Source: Symsagittifera roscoffensis (lineage: Eukaryota; Xenacoelomorpha; Acoela; Convolutidae). From it: DNA of 64,000 bases. This document shows, in pieces, positions 1 to 9,130 of this stretch. Numbering within the stretch: position 1 is the stretch's first letter; each line of letters starts with the position of its first letter. Under the pieces are notes generated by a model. The model ran no database searches and had not been told where the DNA came from. It saw only the letters and a program-made list of their open reading frames with translations. The position numbers were made by a program, and so were the translations under genes. The stretch is from assembly GCF_963678635.1 (NCBI RefSeq), contig NC_087064.1, forward strand, positions 50,387,346 through 50,451,345, in the 5' to 3' direction.

Positions 1-1
1 C

Positions 2-592
2 AATGATATTTGCCTGCCACGAAACCACTTAAAAACAGCAAAGAAAATTATTGACATGCAATTTCAAATCTCCAACGAGGACTTCCAGCAGCGTGCCTTC
101 ACAATAGTTGTCTACTTTAAAATCACCTATGCCAAAGACCCAATTGAAGTAAAATTTATCATCAAAAAAGATCGAGCCGTCCCCTCAAAAGGATGACAAT
201 ATCGACTTGGAACAACAAGCCGCGACAAACCGAGCAAAATTTGCACGACTTCTCAAGTACAGGGCGACATTGCGATCGACAACATAAACCTCTGGAGTGA
301 CAGTGTTTCACTTGATGAACTCACTGACACAGCGCCATCCAATCTTCATTGCCAACCACCTAAATTTCATCTTAGAATCGATTTCCGTAAAAGATCGAGG
401 ACACGCACCCAGCAAAAACAACTCACCCGCAAAGCATGTGACCTGACAACAGGTTGACGATGGATCAGAGGACCAGCCTTTATAATGCAACCTCCGTCAA
501 ATTGGCCCGCAAAGCAAAATTTACAGCCTTCGAACGATCTTCTAACGAAATACAGTCAAAATCAGCCGGCAACAAACCTCAAAGACAGATAA
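2..592 (+). pseudogene. Decayed coding-like segment, unrecognised
   Basis: Reading from base 2, one frame stays open for about 590 bases except for two TGA codons (194-196 and near 455). This is unusual in such AT-rich DNA and suggests former coding sequence entering from the left of the window. The translation is first mixed-hydrophobic (an internal FTIVVYFKITYAKDP stretch), then basic (RKRSRTRTQQKQLTRK), then rich in Pro/Asn/Gln. I recognise no family; a retroelement gag or env remnant is possible because an LTR follows at about 1650. Not reliable as a gene. Confidence 0.3.
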
Positions 593-1649
593 CTTCAACA
601 GTGGTTGACTACAGCCAGTTCTGCATATGTGCACGAGTTTTATAATTGACAGCTTATCCACCTCTTTATCAGAAAATCATAGCAAGAAGATGACGCCAGA
701 TTACAATTCAGAAACTAGCCAACGCGCTAGTGTATATTGTGAAGAGATGTCCCTCAATATTTTTCGAAGGCAATTGTTAACATTAAAAAAAAATTACGAT
801 ACCCGCAGGCAGCTGCCACAAAGACTCTGCCCATTCCTCGACAAATTATAAATTTTTTATCAAGAAACAACTCAGCAATGCAAAAAATTCTCTCTCCAGC
901 CGCCAACGACAATTATTAATCTTTCGTTTAACAACTCATTTTCTTTTCCTTCCGCATAATCGCGACAGCAAGGGACGTTATAGATTGGAACACAGCCGCA
1001 GCATCGCACAAGAGGACTTCTGGATTCTCCTGTCAAGAAAAACCATTATCCAACAGCTCGTACCTTGCAGCCCAGAACGATTTACGCAGCTAACGGCGGA
1101 CTTGAATTTTACCAGGTTGCGAGAACCCGAGAGCAATTACCACTTTTCGCCACAAAACTGACTTTAAAGGACCCGTTTCACAAGAAAGTTACGGCATTTC
1201 TTGTGATGGATATGTTTTACTCTCAACATGCTTAGTTACTCAAGCATTACGTGTTGAAATCTGCAACTTCGTCAAGGTCGAATGTAATGTAAATTTGGCG
1301 CAAACAGCTACCTCGAGTAACATCTCCAACAACTTCAATATCGAAACAGCTCAAAGATCAGAACTGAATTGAAAACGGATGACGGCAACACACTTTGAAA
1401 GATCTTGGACAACGATGACTAAGCTTTTCCAGGATTCGTTCTACGAGATAATTAGTTTCTGCAAACTCATTGACCTATTTTTGGTTACCTTCGTCTGCGA
1501 AGTATAAGCAGTTATGAATTCTGGCCCCTTGGCATTCCTGCCAGCTGACCGCACTGATTCGAAAACTTTCATGCCCAATCTGATCCTGCTTGAATGATCA
1601 CTTGAGAAACGTCACTTGGTTTGCTTTCAGTTGCGACTTATAACAAAAT
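593..1649. other. No supportable gene
   Basis: Only short frames occur on either strand and I see no motif, repeat or RNA gene. GC is somewhat higher than in the transposons to the right. It may be the internal end of the element whose LTR starts near 1650, or unrelated flank. Confidence 0.4.
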
Positions 1650-2043
1650 TGGCTTCTTTTATCATTTTCTGTTATAGTTTTGATAAATGTTTCTGTAAAA
1701 CATTTAGAACTAACCAATCATGAGCAATGATTAGAACTTAACATAACTTTTAAGGCTGAAGCTGTTTGTAGGTTCAACCAGAAGAGAGTAAACTTAACTT
1801 AGCAAACAGTTGCTCTTCTTCAGAACATTTCTTGGTTCTAAACATCGCAATAGAACCAGTATACACTAGATCTTTTGAGACTAGCAGATATAAGATTAAG
1901 GTTAGGGTTGGTTTTAGACTATGAAGTTGTAAGCCAAAATGAAACCAAAACTAAGTTAAGATCACAAACACGCGGCTTACCTTATCCGAAAATACTCTTT
2001 GAGAAAGCATATTTAAATTCATCTGGTGCGACCAAAAAGAGAG
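1650..2043 (+). repeat. R1 5' LTR, left part (split by Polinton)
   Basis: This stretch shares ordered blocks with 30620-30955: the TCTGTAAAA...TTAGA block, CCAGAAGA, GCAAACAGTT, TTGAGACTAGCAGATAT and the 'TGAGAAAGC' end. It also resembles the R2 LTR copies at 33240 and 58190. Its last bases before the Polinton (CATCTGGTGCGACC followed by A-rich DNA) match 33600 and 58545. In those copies the sequence continues directly into AAGTCTC, which here is found on the far side of the Polinton at 26389. It is therefore the left half of one LTR. The exact left edge is not defined. Confidence 0.7.
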
Positions 2044-2590
2044 TAGTAGATGTTGAGTGGGGGGAGGTGGCAGACCCTCAAGTTTTAAGATAGGGATTAG
2101 AGCATCCGTTCTGCCAGCTATGTATTAACATTGGAAATAGAGTCTACAAGGTATTAAGATAGGGAACACGAATGTTAAGGTTTCAGTGTGATGGTAAGAG
2201 AAAGAAAAACGTATGTTTTTTGGTTTTTGAGTGGGAAATTCTATTTTTTTTGCAAAACATTCAGCGCAAGTTACCTAATTGTTAAATATCAAATATTAAT
2301 TACGAGTAAGTTGTGTAATGAAGGATTTTTAATTACTTTTTAGTATATGGTAAGTCGATGGTAAGAGTTTTTTGAGTAAAAATTTTCAAGAAACTTCAAA
2401 ACACGATAAGATTAGCTATTATTTAACCTAATTTTTAGATAATCTTACTTTCTATCCAATTGAAACGATAATCTTACTTTCTATCTAATTGAAACAACGC
2501 TGAAATCTACAGACATTTCGAAAAAAAAATTTTGAGAAAAAAAAATTCAATTACAAAAAAGTATATAAATCACTGCATTGTATAACAAGT
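2044..2590 (+). repeat. Polinton left terminal inverted repeat
   Basis: Reverse-complement match to 25797-26388 over about 550 bases, with small gaps. It starts AGTAGTAGATGTTG (other end AGTAATAGATGTTG in the same sense). It includes a G-rich run near 2060, short AAGATAGGGA motifs near 2090 and 2155, a 29-bp tandem duplicate containing ATAATCTTACTTTCTATC (2438-2466 and 2467-2495), and an inner edge with a TATATAAATCACTGCA segment. In Polintons the TIR tips are the integrase substrate and the protein-primed replication origin. Confidence 0.9.
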
Positions 2591-2672
2591 TTACCGCAAC
2601 ATTTTACATTCTGATATCATAAAACCAATATAACACGACATCATGAATAATTTTACTACACCAGAGCAGTTC

Positions 2673-5642
2673 TTATAAGTTCAATAGTTTTGTATGAATT
2701 CCATCATCTTGTACTTGTCTTTTTGGATAAATATAGCTTAGTCCTTTCTTTGTCTGTTCATATGTGGCCACCATTTGATTTATAGTTCTGAATCCTCTAT
2801 TAGTAGATAAAAGATTAATTGCTCCATCAAGCACTCTTCTGTATTTTAACATGGGACCGTCTCCAGAATCTTCTAGAACCCGTTTATTTAATCCTTTGCT
2901 GCTACATTTGAACTTATCGGACTTGTTGTCATAGCAGCAATATGTCTTGCTACACAAACATAGCATTTCTGTACATCTAAATTCTTCTTCAAAAAGTCCC
3001 GGCTCCCGTTTATCATGCTTTTTATGCGTACTGCAACACGTTCGAGGGAAGAATTTAGATTTTGCATCCGCCTTGAAAGAGTCTCTGCAGTCATTTTCCC
3101 TGATTTTTCCCAAACAGCTCTCTTATCTGGTTTGATACAGTCGTATAAATTTTCTTCAGCAAGAAGTAAGTAAAGCGAGTCTGTTTCCATCTCTAACTCT
3201 TCAAATTTGTTTAAATCACAGAATTTGTCGAAGAAGTTATAGTAGAGCTCCAAGATTCTCAGTTTTGCATACTAAAGTATGAAAAAACCAACAATGATGG
3301 GTTCTCGGTGCTCAATGGTTGATTTCAATAACTCCACCGTATATAAGTCCTTCTCAACTGTGTTAAGTCTCTTAAACAGTGGTTCATTGATTGCCTTATG
3401 AGTTTTTTCATCGTTCAGATACTTTGTGATTGTATGTCTCGATCTATCCATGATCTGATATCCATACGAGGAATTACCCAAAAGTTCCATCGTTTCTGCT
3501 ACATTCCCTGACAGAGGGTTTTCATCTCCTTCTCTTGTCGCATCAACCACTGATTGAAAGAAATTATTGAAACACTTCCGAGGAGACTATTGAACAAATT
3601 GGTAAATTTTGGTGCACTGCAAGTCAAGTTCCAAATAAAAGTTGAACAGAGGAGTTATAACTGTTCCATTTTCTAACTTGAAACTATATATCAGCAGTCT
3701 CTGAGGCTGTTTTAACACTTTGTTCTCGATTGCATAGTTTTTCATTTAGTCTCCAATATCGTTTCTTCCAACCTCAGTCTTTTTGAAAATTGGAGGAAAA
3801 TTGGCAATTTTTGATTTTAGCTCATCTGGAACATTTAAGTCGCGCTGAACGTAGCCAAAAAGAGATCCTTCTTTTATTTTTGCTTGAAGGGAGTCTGTAG
3901 AAAGAGGTCTTTTATAGGGAAAGTGGGTTCTGACGTGATTTTTGATCTTGTCATTTGTTTTGAAACTTTCCCATCAGTCACACTCCCACATTTCTTCCAC
4001 TTTGTATCCTTTCTCTTTAATATATTTTCGTCGAATATCATCCATCTCTCTCTTCTTGTTTCCTTGCTCAATATACTGTTCTGTTAAGGAGGGACGAGCT
4101 TCTTGACAGGAACAGAAGTGGTAGTAACATCCCATTGCTTCGAATACTGTTTTACAGTGATCGCAGTAACCATCAACATTAAAACAGTTGATTTTTTTCT
4201 GTTTTCCAGATGTAAAAAAGCACTCAATTTTACATTCTGGTCATGATTCTTGATAGAAAAACATGACCATATTTTCAAAGTTGCGAGTTCGATTATGTCT
4301 AGCCTTGCATTTTTGCATTCCAGTGTCAAATTCCCATCTCGTGTACAGTCCTGTTGGCATATCTTGATAAAATTGAGAAAGGGTAAAGCTGGCTTGCATC
4401 AATTCCAACGATTGATTTGTAATCATTTGATGAAATTCTGATGTATGTTTCATCAACTACAGCTTTTCGAGTGAAAACAATGGAAGGTCCACCAGTCATG
4501 TCCTCTCTAATTTTTCCATACAAGCAAAATGGATAAAACTTGTAATTTGTAGATTTGTGTAGACATATGTTTTCTAGATTTGGAAGTGTGCATCCAAGTT
4601 TCAACTTATCTATCTCCTTGTTATGATAAAACTGAATCATTTTTTGCATTGCCTCCAGGTTTGGAACTACATCCTTGTTGTTGTACCACTTCAAAAAGTC
4701 TTTGAACACTGTCATTCCATTTTTCTTCCAAGTCTCTTGTAAGTAATTGTAATTATACATCCAGATGGAGGAACAGTCTTGATTCGAAGATTTTCCAGTG
4801 CCTGTTGTTCCTCAAGCCCACTTTTTTTAAGCTTCTCATAACAATGAAGTCTTTGTCTAGAGGATTGTTGTTTCTAAGTTTACTGAAAAAGGCTTCATAC
4901 GGTAGCAATTCAGGAAAGTCAAGTTTGTCTGGGTTATCAAACCACTCATAGGTAAAAATCCTTTTGTTTCGCTAGCTTTATAGGCTTTGAGAAAAGATTC
5001 CAGAGTAGTTGCCCCTCCCAGAAACTTCATTATGTCGAGAAATTGTACATCTCCAAACTTGAAAGCTATAAAGTCATTTGCTTTTTCGTTGTCGGATGTT
5101 TCTTGTTCTTTATTGCGAATCAAAAAGGGGATTAGATAGGACTTGATCACATTTAAATCATATCTACCGCTGTTAAATCCAAAAACAGGTAAAGTATTTA
5201 CATATCTCTCAATGTTGTTTCAAAACAATGAGTTGATTTTTCTGAATTCGCAATAATTGTGTTGACATATCTGCTTCCTCCGAATCTTCAATGCATTCGT
5301 CTTCGTACTCGAATTTGTTACTTGAATAATTTTAATCACGTTGGTTTAGCTGATCAAAGATCTTTTTCATTCTTTCATTGACAGCTACTTCAATATCTTG
5401 AAATTTTGTTTTCATCTCCAGCTTCCTTTTTTCAGCCAACAGCTCGAGCTTGCTTACAAAATCAATAATCAAGTTCTGTGGATCCTTGTTGTACAAAAAG
5501 ATGGGTTCATCAATCAGATTTGATGATATAGAAACTGAAATTAAGACTTGTTTTACAATCCAGGTAGTAGTTTGCGTCTCTTTTAGTTCCTCTGTCGGAA
5601 CACATTCGGCTCAAAATCAAAAATTGCTAGATTAATAAATAG
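2673..5642 (-). pseudogene. Polinton protein-primed DNA polymerase B, exonuclease and polymerase domains (broken)
   Basis: Reads leftward from 5642. Visible signatures in order are an Exo I-like IFDFE near 5610, Exo II GFNSGRYDLN near 5160-5185, QFLDIMKFLGGATTLESF near 5030, motif A IGIDASQLYP-type (here VGIDASQLYPF, near 4400), motif B LLGNSSYGYQIMDR near 3480, and motif C near 3180. Motif C reads METDSLY instead of the usual DTDS, so one catalytic Asp is Glu. The C-terminus ends near 2673, about 80 bases inside the TIR. At least five frameshifts or stops split the frame. In the family this enzyme replicates the element using a terminal protein primer. The inactive state is inferred from the breaks and the motif C change. 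It continues upstream into the next two features. Confidence 0.9.
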
Positions 5643-6545
5643 TTAATTATCTTCAGAAACTGGAAGATTTAATCCTTCTAGCTTTTCCAACAAGGTTTTG
5701 CGAAGCGCATAGAGGTTCTTTGGGTAAATATGTTTCACTCGGTCCTTGCATCTCAGAAGATGTTTGTTGAGAAACTCAGATCTTTTGAAGAAAGTATCAC
5801 AACTAGGACACCGGAAGCACTTGAAGAAAGAATCAAAATCATTTGTATGAATGATATGATTGTTAAATCTCAGTATTTTGACTGTTTTGTCAAATCTTCC
5901 AATACTTCGTCGAGCTAGTTCTCCTACATATTCTCCTTCTTGGATATCGAAATCGTATATAAAGACGTTCCTTTGAACAATTTCCTCGACAACAGGTATG
6001 TCTTCTACAGAAACTCCACGAAAATTTTTAGGATCATAACCAGACTTTGATACAAATTCTGTAAAGTATCTAGAAATTTGAGAGACGAGATCATTATGTC
6101 CGTTCATGTACATGGCCCATGCACGGAAAAGACACAAATGATCTTTGTAGGGTTCCTTATCTTTGTTAGATAAAAGACATTTCACTTGTGTATGTCGTAG
6201 TAAAGGTTCGGGTAAGACAGAGTCCGGACATTCCATGGGGATGTTTTTCAGCAAAGCAGCAAAATTTGTAAAATTAGTAATCAACATGAATCGCCACTTT
6301 GTGTTCTGGCGTTCTCGGGTACATTGCTTCACAATATCAAATTTTTCTACTTTTCCTTGGATTGTTATCAAATCCGCTTTCGTACAAAGTAAGTGGAATT
6401 TTTCAAAGAGAGTATTGTTTTCATGAGCGTAGAAATATCGATATTTACCAGTCTCAAAGTTTCGAAGGACAAATTCCAGAGCAATGTTGATTTTAGCTGC
6501 AGAATCAAGCTTATTGAAGACTTCCTCTAGATTCTCGTGATTATT
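5643..6545 (-). CDS. Polinton DNA polymerase B, N-terminal domain (uninterrupted 300-codon segment)
   Basis: A 300-codon open stretch between a frameshift on its right and a TAA at 5643. No ATG is needed, because it continues from the zinc-finger segment upstream. Recognisable elements are a helical N-terminal part, CLFRAWAMYMNGH near the middle, and a C2HC finger at the end (CPSC, then His and Cys after 12 and 3 residues) just before a basic KHIYPKN segment. In Polinton polymerases this region precedes the exonuclease domain. It is followed after the TAA by the IFDFE motif in the same frame, so the stop is a lesion rather than a natural end. The segment is identical in extent to the copy at 9839-10741. 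Confidence 0.75.
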   Translation of the reverse strand, partial: NNHENLEEVFNKLDSAAKINIALEFVLRNFETGKYRYFYAHENNTLFEKFHLLCTKADLITIQGKVEKFDIVKQCTRERQNTKWRFMLITNFTNFAALLKNIPMECPDSVLPEPLLRHTQVKCLLSNKDKEPYKDHLCLFRAWAMYMNGHNDLVSQISRYFTEFVSKSGYDPKNFRGVSVEDIPVVEEIVQRNVFIYDFDIQEGEYVGELARRSIGRFDKTVKILRFNNHIIHTNDFDSFFKCFRCPSCDTFFKRSEFLNKHLLRCKDRVKHIYPKNLYALRKTLLEKLEGLNLPVSEDN

Positions 6546-6573
6546 TTAGTATCTAACTTGGACATTTGAAAGT

Positions 6574-7003
6574 TTAATACCTTATTTCTCCCATTTTCCA
6601 TCTCCGTATCCACCAAAAATTTTGACAAGCACTAAATTCCTCCATCAGCTTTTCACCATATTCCATGTCTTCCTCCACAATCTTATTCAAGTCCGCTACA
6701 GTATCACTGGGTTTCCGTTGTTTTGTTCCATGTTCTTTTCTCCGATGTGGTTGGAGAGAGTGGTAATTTGATAATTCTTGTTCGCAAGAAGAACAAACTG
6801 TTGACTTCTTCGAACTTGAGGGTGTCATGCTTCTTGGCCATATGATATTTCATTTCTTGTTGATTGTAAGTGGAATACTTACAGTCAGGACAAGAAACAA
6901 CTCCTTTAGCACATCTTTTTCGATATCGAGCTGCGTTTTGACGAATATACATGTTTCCACAGTCTCTACGCTTTACTTTCTCATTTCGGTTAAGGGTAGG
7001 CAT
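6574..7003 (-). pseudogene. C2H2 zinc-finger N-terminus of Polinton polymerase ORF (frameshifted)
   Basis: Starts at an ATG whose codon ends the 7003 side (MPTLNRNEKVK). A T-rich run ending in AG directly precedes it and could be a 3' splice site. A degenerate finger comes first, then CPDC...H-x4-H and CSSC...H-x4-H fingers, then an acidic tail (EEDMEYGEKLMEE). In the first finger the expected first Cys is Arg, and in this copy the His ligand is Tyr because of the base at 6925; the copy at 10770-11199 keeps His. A frameshift near 6820 separates fingers 2 and 3. The role is probably DNA or terminal-protein interaction; it is most likely the start of the polymerase polypeptide rather than a separate gene. 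Confidence 0.7.
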
Positions 7004-7195
7004 TATCTAAAAAAATTGATACTTTAGAAATGTTCCAAATTTAAAAGCTTAAAGTGCCAATTGAATGAAAATACATACTTTTTCTTTTCGCGAAGTAACG
7101 AACTGTGAAATCTGAAGTAAAATTCAATTAACTGTTTCTGATTGGCAAACAAACTGAATGATTGGTGCCAATAAAATAAGGGAACTTATACTAAC

Positions 7196-7375
7196 AATGA
7201 CGTCATCGCCTACGCAATTATCCTTTTACAGTAATGATGTCATTCTTTGAATACAAATGACGTCACCGCCTACGCAATTTTCTTTTTATGGGAATGACGT
7301 CATTCTATATTTAGAAGTGATGTCACCACCCTCGCAACAATCCTTTTATGGAAATGACGTCATCACCTACGTCAT
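7196..7375. promoter_or_regulatory. 60-bp tandem repeat x3 with CRE/ATF octamers
   Basis: Three head-to-tail ~60-bp units, each carrying two CRE-type octamers. TGACGTCA occurs at 7198, 7258, 7295 and 7355, and TGATGTCA at 7235 and 7318; a TACGTCA half site follows at 7368. Spacing alternates 37, 23, 37, 23, 37 bases. Between octamers lie CGCCTACGCAA and TCCTTTTATGG-type blocks. The array is about 195 bases upstream of the minus-strand zinc-finger/polymerase ORF. TGACGTCA is the classical CREB/ATF site, also used in adenovirus early promoters. Binding is inferred, not shown. Confidence 0.85.
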
Positions 7376-7378
7376 TCC

Positions 7379-7445
7379 TTCGAAATTTCTAGAATTTTCC
7401 AGAAAAATTTTCAACCAATCAGAACTAAGTAGTTTCTAGACATAA
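7379..7445. promoter_or_regulatory. Five-unit heat-shock element plus CCAAT box
   Basis: At 7382-7404 the blocks GAA, TTC, GAA, TTC, GAA alternate with exactly two bases between neighbours. This is a perfect five-unit HSF binding site; three units suffice for the consensus. A displaced sixth TTC is at 7410-7412. AACCAATCAG (CCAAT box) follows immediately, then TTTCTAGA. It directly abuts the CRE array in the gap between divergent genes. Confidence 0.8.
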
Positions 7446-7486
7446 CTTTGGATCCAAAATATTCATTTCTGAAAAATGTCAAATAA

Positions 7487-7951
7487 AAAACATTTGAACT
7501 TCCTCAAATTACTCTGCAAATTTATGTTGTTCAAAATAGAGTTCTTCGACTAAGTAAAGGTCGCTTTAGGGAAACTAGCTCAATCAAGGAAATTATTTTT
7601 GATCCACATATTGCGTATCAAAGCTTTAAACTTACTGCTGAGTTATACTTGACTAGAAAAGAAAATTTATTTATTTTAGAAAATTTGAAGTTAATAAAAA
7701 AGTCGTACGATAATATTTCAATATATTTCAATATTTTCAAGACTTTTTTTATTCCATATCCAATTCCCAAATTTGTCGAAACTCCCCAGCAAAGTTCTTT
7801 ATTCCTCCATTTTTTTAAAGACCTTCAAAGTTCAAAATCTTGCATGACCAGGTTTGGTATCAGATTTCCAACAAATTGCTTTGAAAATTCATCAACTTTG
7901 AGTTATCATCTCAAATCTATATCAAAATCAAAGAACTTGAATATCTGCTGA
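7487..7951 (+). CDS. Hypothetical Polinton ORF (154 codons, start unclear)
   Basis: Open from just after a TAA at 7484 to a TGA ending at 7951, with no good upstream ATG in frame. An ATG at 7476 in another frame reads only 25 codons, so a frameshift near 7550 may have removed the true start. The product is basic and hydrophobic (LRLSKGRFRETSSIKE, FNIFKTFFIPYPIPKF). No family is recognised. The same frame is present in the duplicate (11683-12147), but because the copies are nearly identical this is not independent support. Confidence 0.35.
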   Translation, partial: KTFELPQITLQIYVVQNRVLRLSKGRFRETSSIKEIIFDPHIAYQSFKLTAELYLTRKENLFILENLKLIKKSYDNISIYFNIFKTFFIPYPIPKFVETPQQSSLFLHFFKDLQSSKSCMTRFGIRFPTNCFENSSTLSYHLKSISKSKNLNIC

Positions 7952-8177
7952 AAAGTGAACAATTTTTCATCAATTATATACAAAACATTCAGTTAACTTG
8001 ATGAGAAGACTTGCAGAGATGCTAGTTTTATTAATTTTATTTTCTTTTCTTACTTATATTGGCAATATTTCTTATTTTTACAGCAATTAACTTTTGGTCA
8101 TTTTTTGCGATTGCTTTTGTGTATATTTTGACTTATTTGGAAAACTTAAGTCAAGTCCTTAAAAAGTAAATCATTGT
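7952..8177. other. AT-rich spacer, no feature
   Basis: Short AT-rich spacer between the hypothetical ORF and the ATTGG array; no motif beyond poly-T runs. Confidence 0.4.
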
Positions 8178-8360
8178 CTGATTGGATACAACAACATGAA
8201 CAAAAATGATCTTTTTTTTGATTGGAAACGACAATGTGTAAAATGAAGCTTTGTTTCCAATTGGACACGAGTTTTCTATAAGAATTCCATAAAAGGAAAG
8301 TAAATTCTGATTGGACACGACTACAACCCAAATGAGGAAAATCCATTCTGATTGATTAAA
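8178..8360 (+). promoter_or_regulatory. Array of ATTGG (inverted CCAAT) motifs upstream of the 122-aa ORF
   Basis: Four near-copies of ATTGGAMACGAC-like sequence begin at about 8180, 8220, 8260 and 8309, plus a degenerate fifth at 8349 (TGATTGATTAAAC). Spacing is roughly 40-50 bases. ATTGG is an inverted CCAAT box, and the shared ACACGAC extension suggests a longer site. They lie 300-480 bases upstream of the ATG at 8661. Confidence 0.6.
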
Positions 8361-8660
8361 CCCACACATTCCAGTTGAAGGCACCCCTCTCTCTTAAATA
8401 AAAATCATTTTATTATCAACTTAACTACCTTCAACTACCTCCTCTCTCAGCTCTAAATACATTAATTTCAACTTAAACCACCGTCAACTTTCTCCCTCTC
8501 AACTGTAAATTTTGTTTTTACTCTGTATCGCTAACTCAACTTATTGCTCAAAACATTCTTCTCAGTACAAAACAACAACCTTATGTTCTCGGTGGAATTT
8601 TCAGCTGATTTAGTACAAATCCAAGTGTGAGAAACAGTTTGTGGAGTTTTTCTGGCACAA

Positions 8661-9029
8661 ATGGACATCTCAATCCAAGTCTGGCACATGGTGGAGGTGA
8701 TGCGCAGGGATTTCAACGATCATCATATAACGCAAGAGAACCAACTTGGAGAAATGCAAATTATGGAGGAAGTGGCCGAGCATGTGGGAATGAACTACCC
8801 CGAAACTCCTGACTCTAGATATGTGGCTCAACAATTCGACGATTTGCTTTTTCCTTGGGAAGACGGATATGTGGATAACCCAATTACCATCGAAGAGGTT
8901 GAGGGGTTCTCTGAGCCAAGAACTCCAGTCAGCGAACCAACAGTGATGGATGCAAGACCAGCTTTGCGCTCCATTGAGAACTTGCAAAATTTTGAGAACT
9001 CAGCTGCTCGACAACTCTTTGATTTTTAA
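8661..9029 (+). CDS. Acidic 122-aa Polinton protein, possible transcriptional activator
   Basis: One of the few intact genes in the element. The ATG lies in ACAAATGG, a favourable animal start context. The product is strongly acidic (about 30 Asp/Glu). Residues 10-45 look helical (HHITQENQLGEMQIMEEVAEH), the middle holds an acidic-aromatic patch FDDLLFPWEDG (about residues 59-69), then a Pro/Glu-rich linker, and the C-terminus is QLFDF. No Cys, no TM, no catalytic motif, and no family recognised. The FDDLLFPW patch resembles acidic-hydrophobic activation motifs, so an early regulatory protein is a reasonable guess. The TAA stop overlaps an AATAAA signal (9029-9034) followed by a GT-rich tract, giving a very compact 3' end. 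The duplicate is at 12857-13225. Confidence 0.65.
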   Translation: MDISIQVWHMVEVMRRDFNDHHITQENQLGEMQIMEEVAEHVGMNYPETPDSRYVAQQFDDLLFPWEDGYVDNPITIEEVEGFSEPRTPVSEPTVMDARPALRSIENLQNFENSAARQLFDF

Positions 9030-9034
9030 ATAAA
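9029..9034 (+). terminator. Poly(A) signal AATAAA overlapping the stop codon
   Basis: AATAAA shares its first A with the TAA stop of the 122-aa ORF and is followed by a G/T-rich stretch (TTGTCTTGTGTTTTG). The same arrangement occurs at 13225-13230. Confidence 0.6.
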
Positions 9035-9130
9035 TTGGTTATTGTCTTGTGTTTTGTAACTTAATTTGTTTGCATCTAGTAATTTTATTTTGAAAAGATA
9101 GGAACAAAGAGATCATAGAAAAGTTTAAAA

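Larger units (their letters stand above)
4936..9130. repeat. 4195-bp tandem duplication, copy 1
   Basis: Direct repeat with 9131-13326, offset 4195-4196. It covers the N-terminal half of the polymerase, the zinc-finger region, the divergent control region and the 122-aa ORF. The left edge is at ATCAAACCAC (4936) and the right edge at GTTTAAAA (9130). Only a handful of differences were seen by eye (5604 indel, 6113, 6925, and around 8207), so the copies are about 99.9% identical. It is either a very recent duplication or an assembly duplication of two haplotypes. Confidence 0.95.

Noticed and set aside
308-851. Three overlapping 60-74-codon ORFs on both strands
   Set aside because: They shadow the decayed frame starting at base 2 or are random; no start context or domain.
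7382-7404. Reading the GAA/TTC array as a transcription terminator hairpin
   Set aside because: The alternating blocks are too short and evenly phased for a stem-loop terminator; position between divergent genes fits a promoter element.
7257-7439. 60-codon plus-strand ORF with repeated SPPxQxSFYGNDV peptide
   Set aside because: The peptide periodicity comes from the 60-bp CRE repeat, which stays in frame because 60 is divisible by three; a regulatory array explains it better.
8146-8384. Minus-strand ORFs of 66 and 77 codons
   Set aside because: They lie on the ATTGG repeat array and read its periodic units; the repeated peptide pattern is a by-product of the motif.
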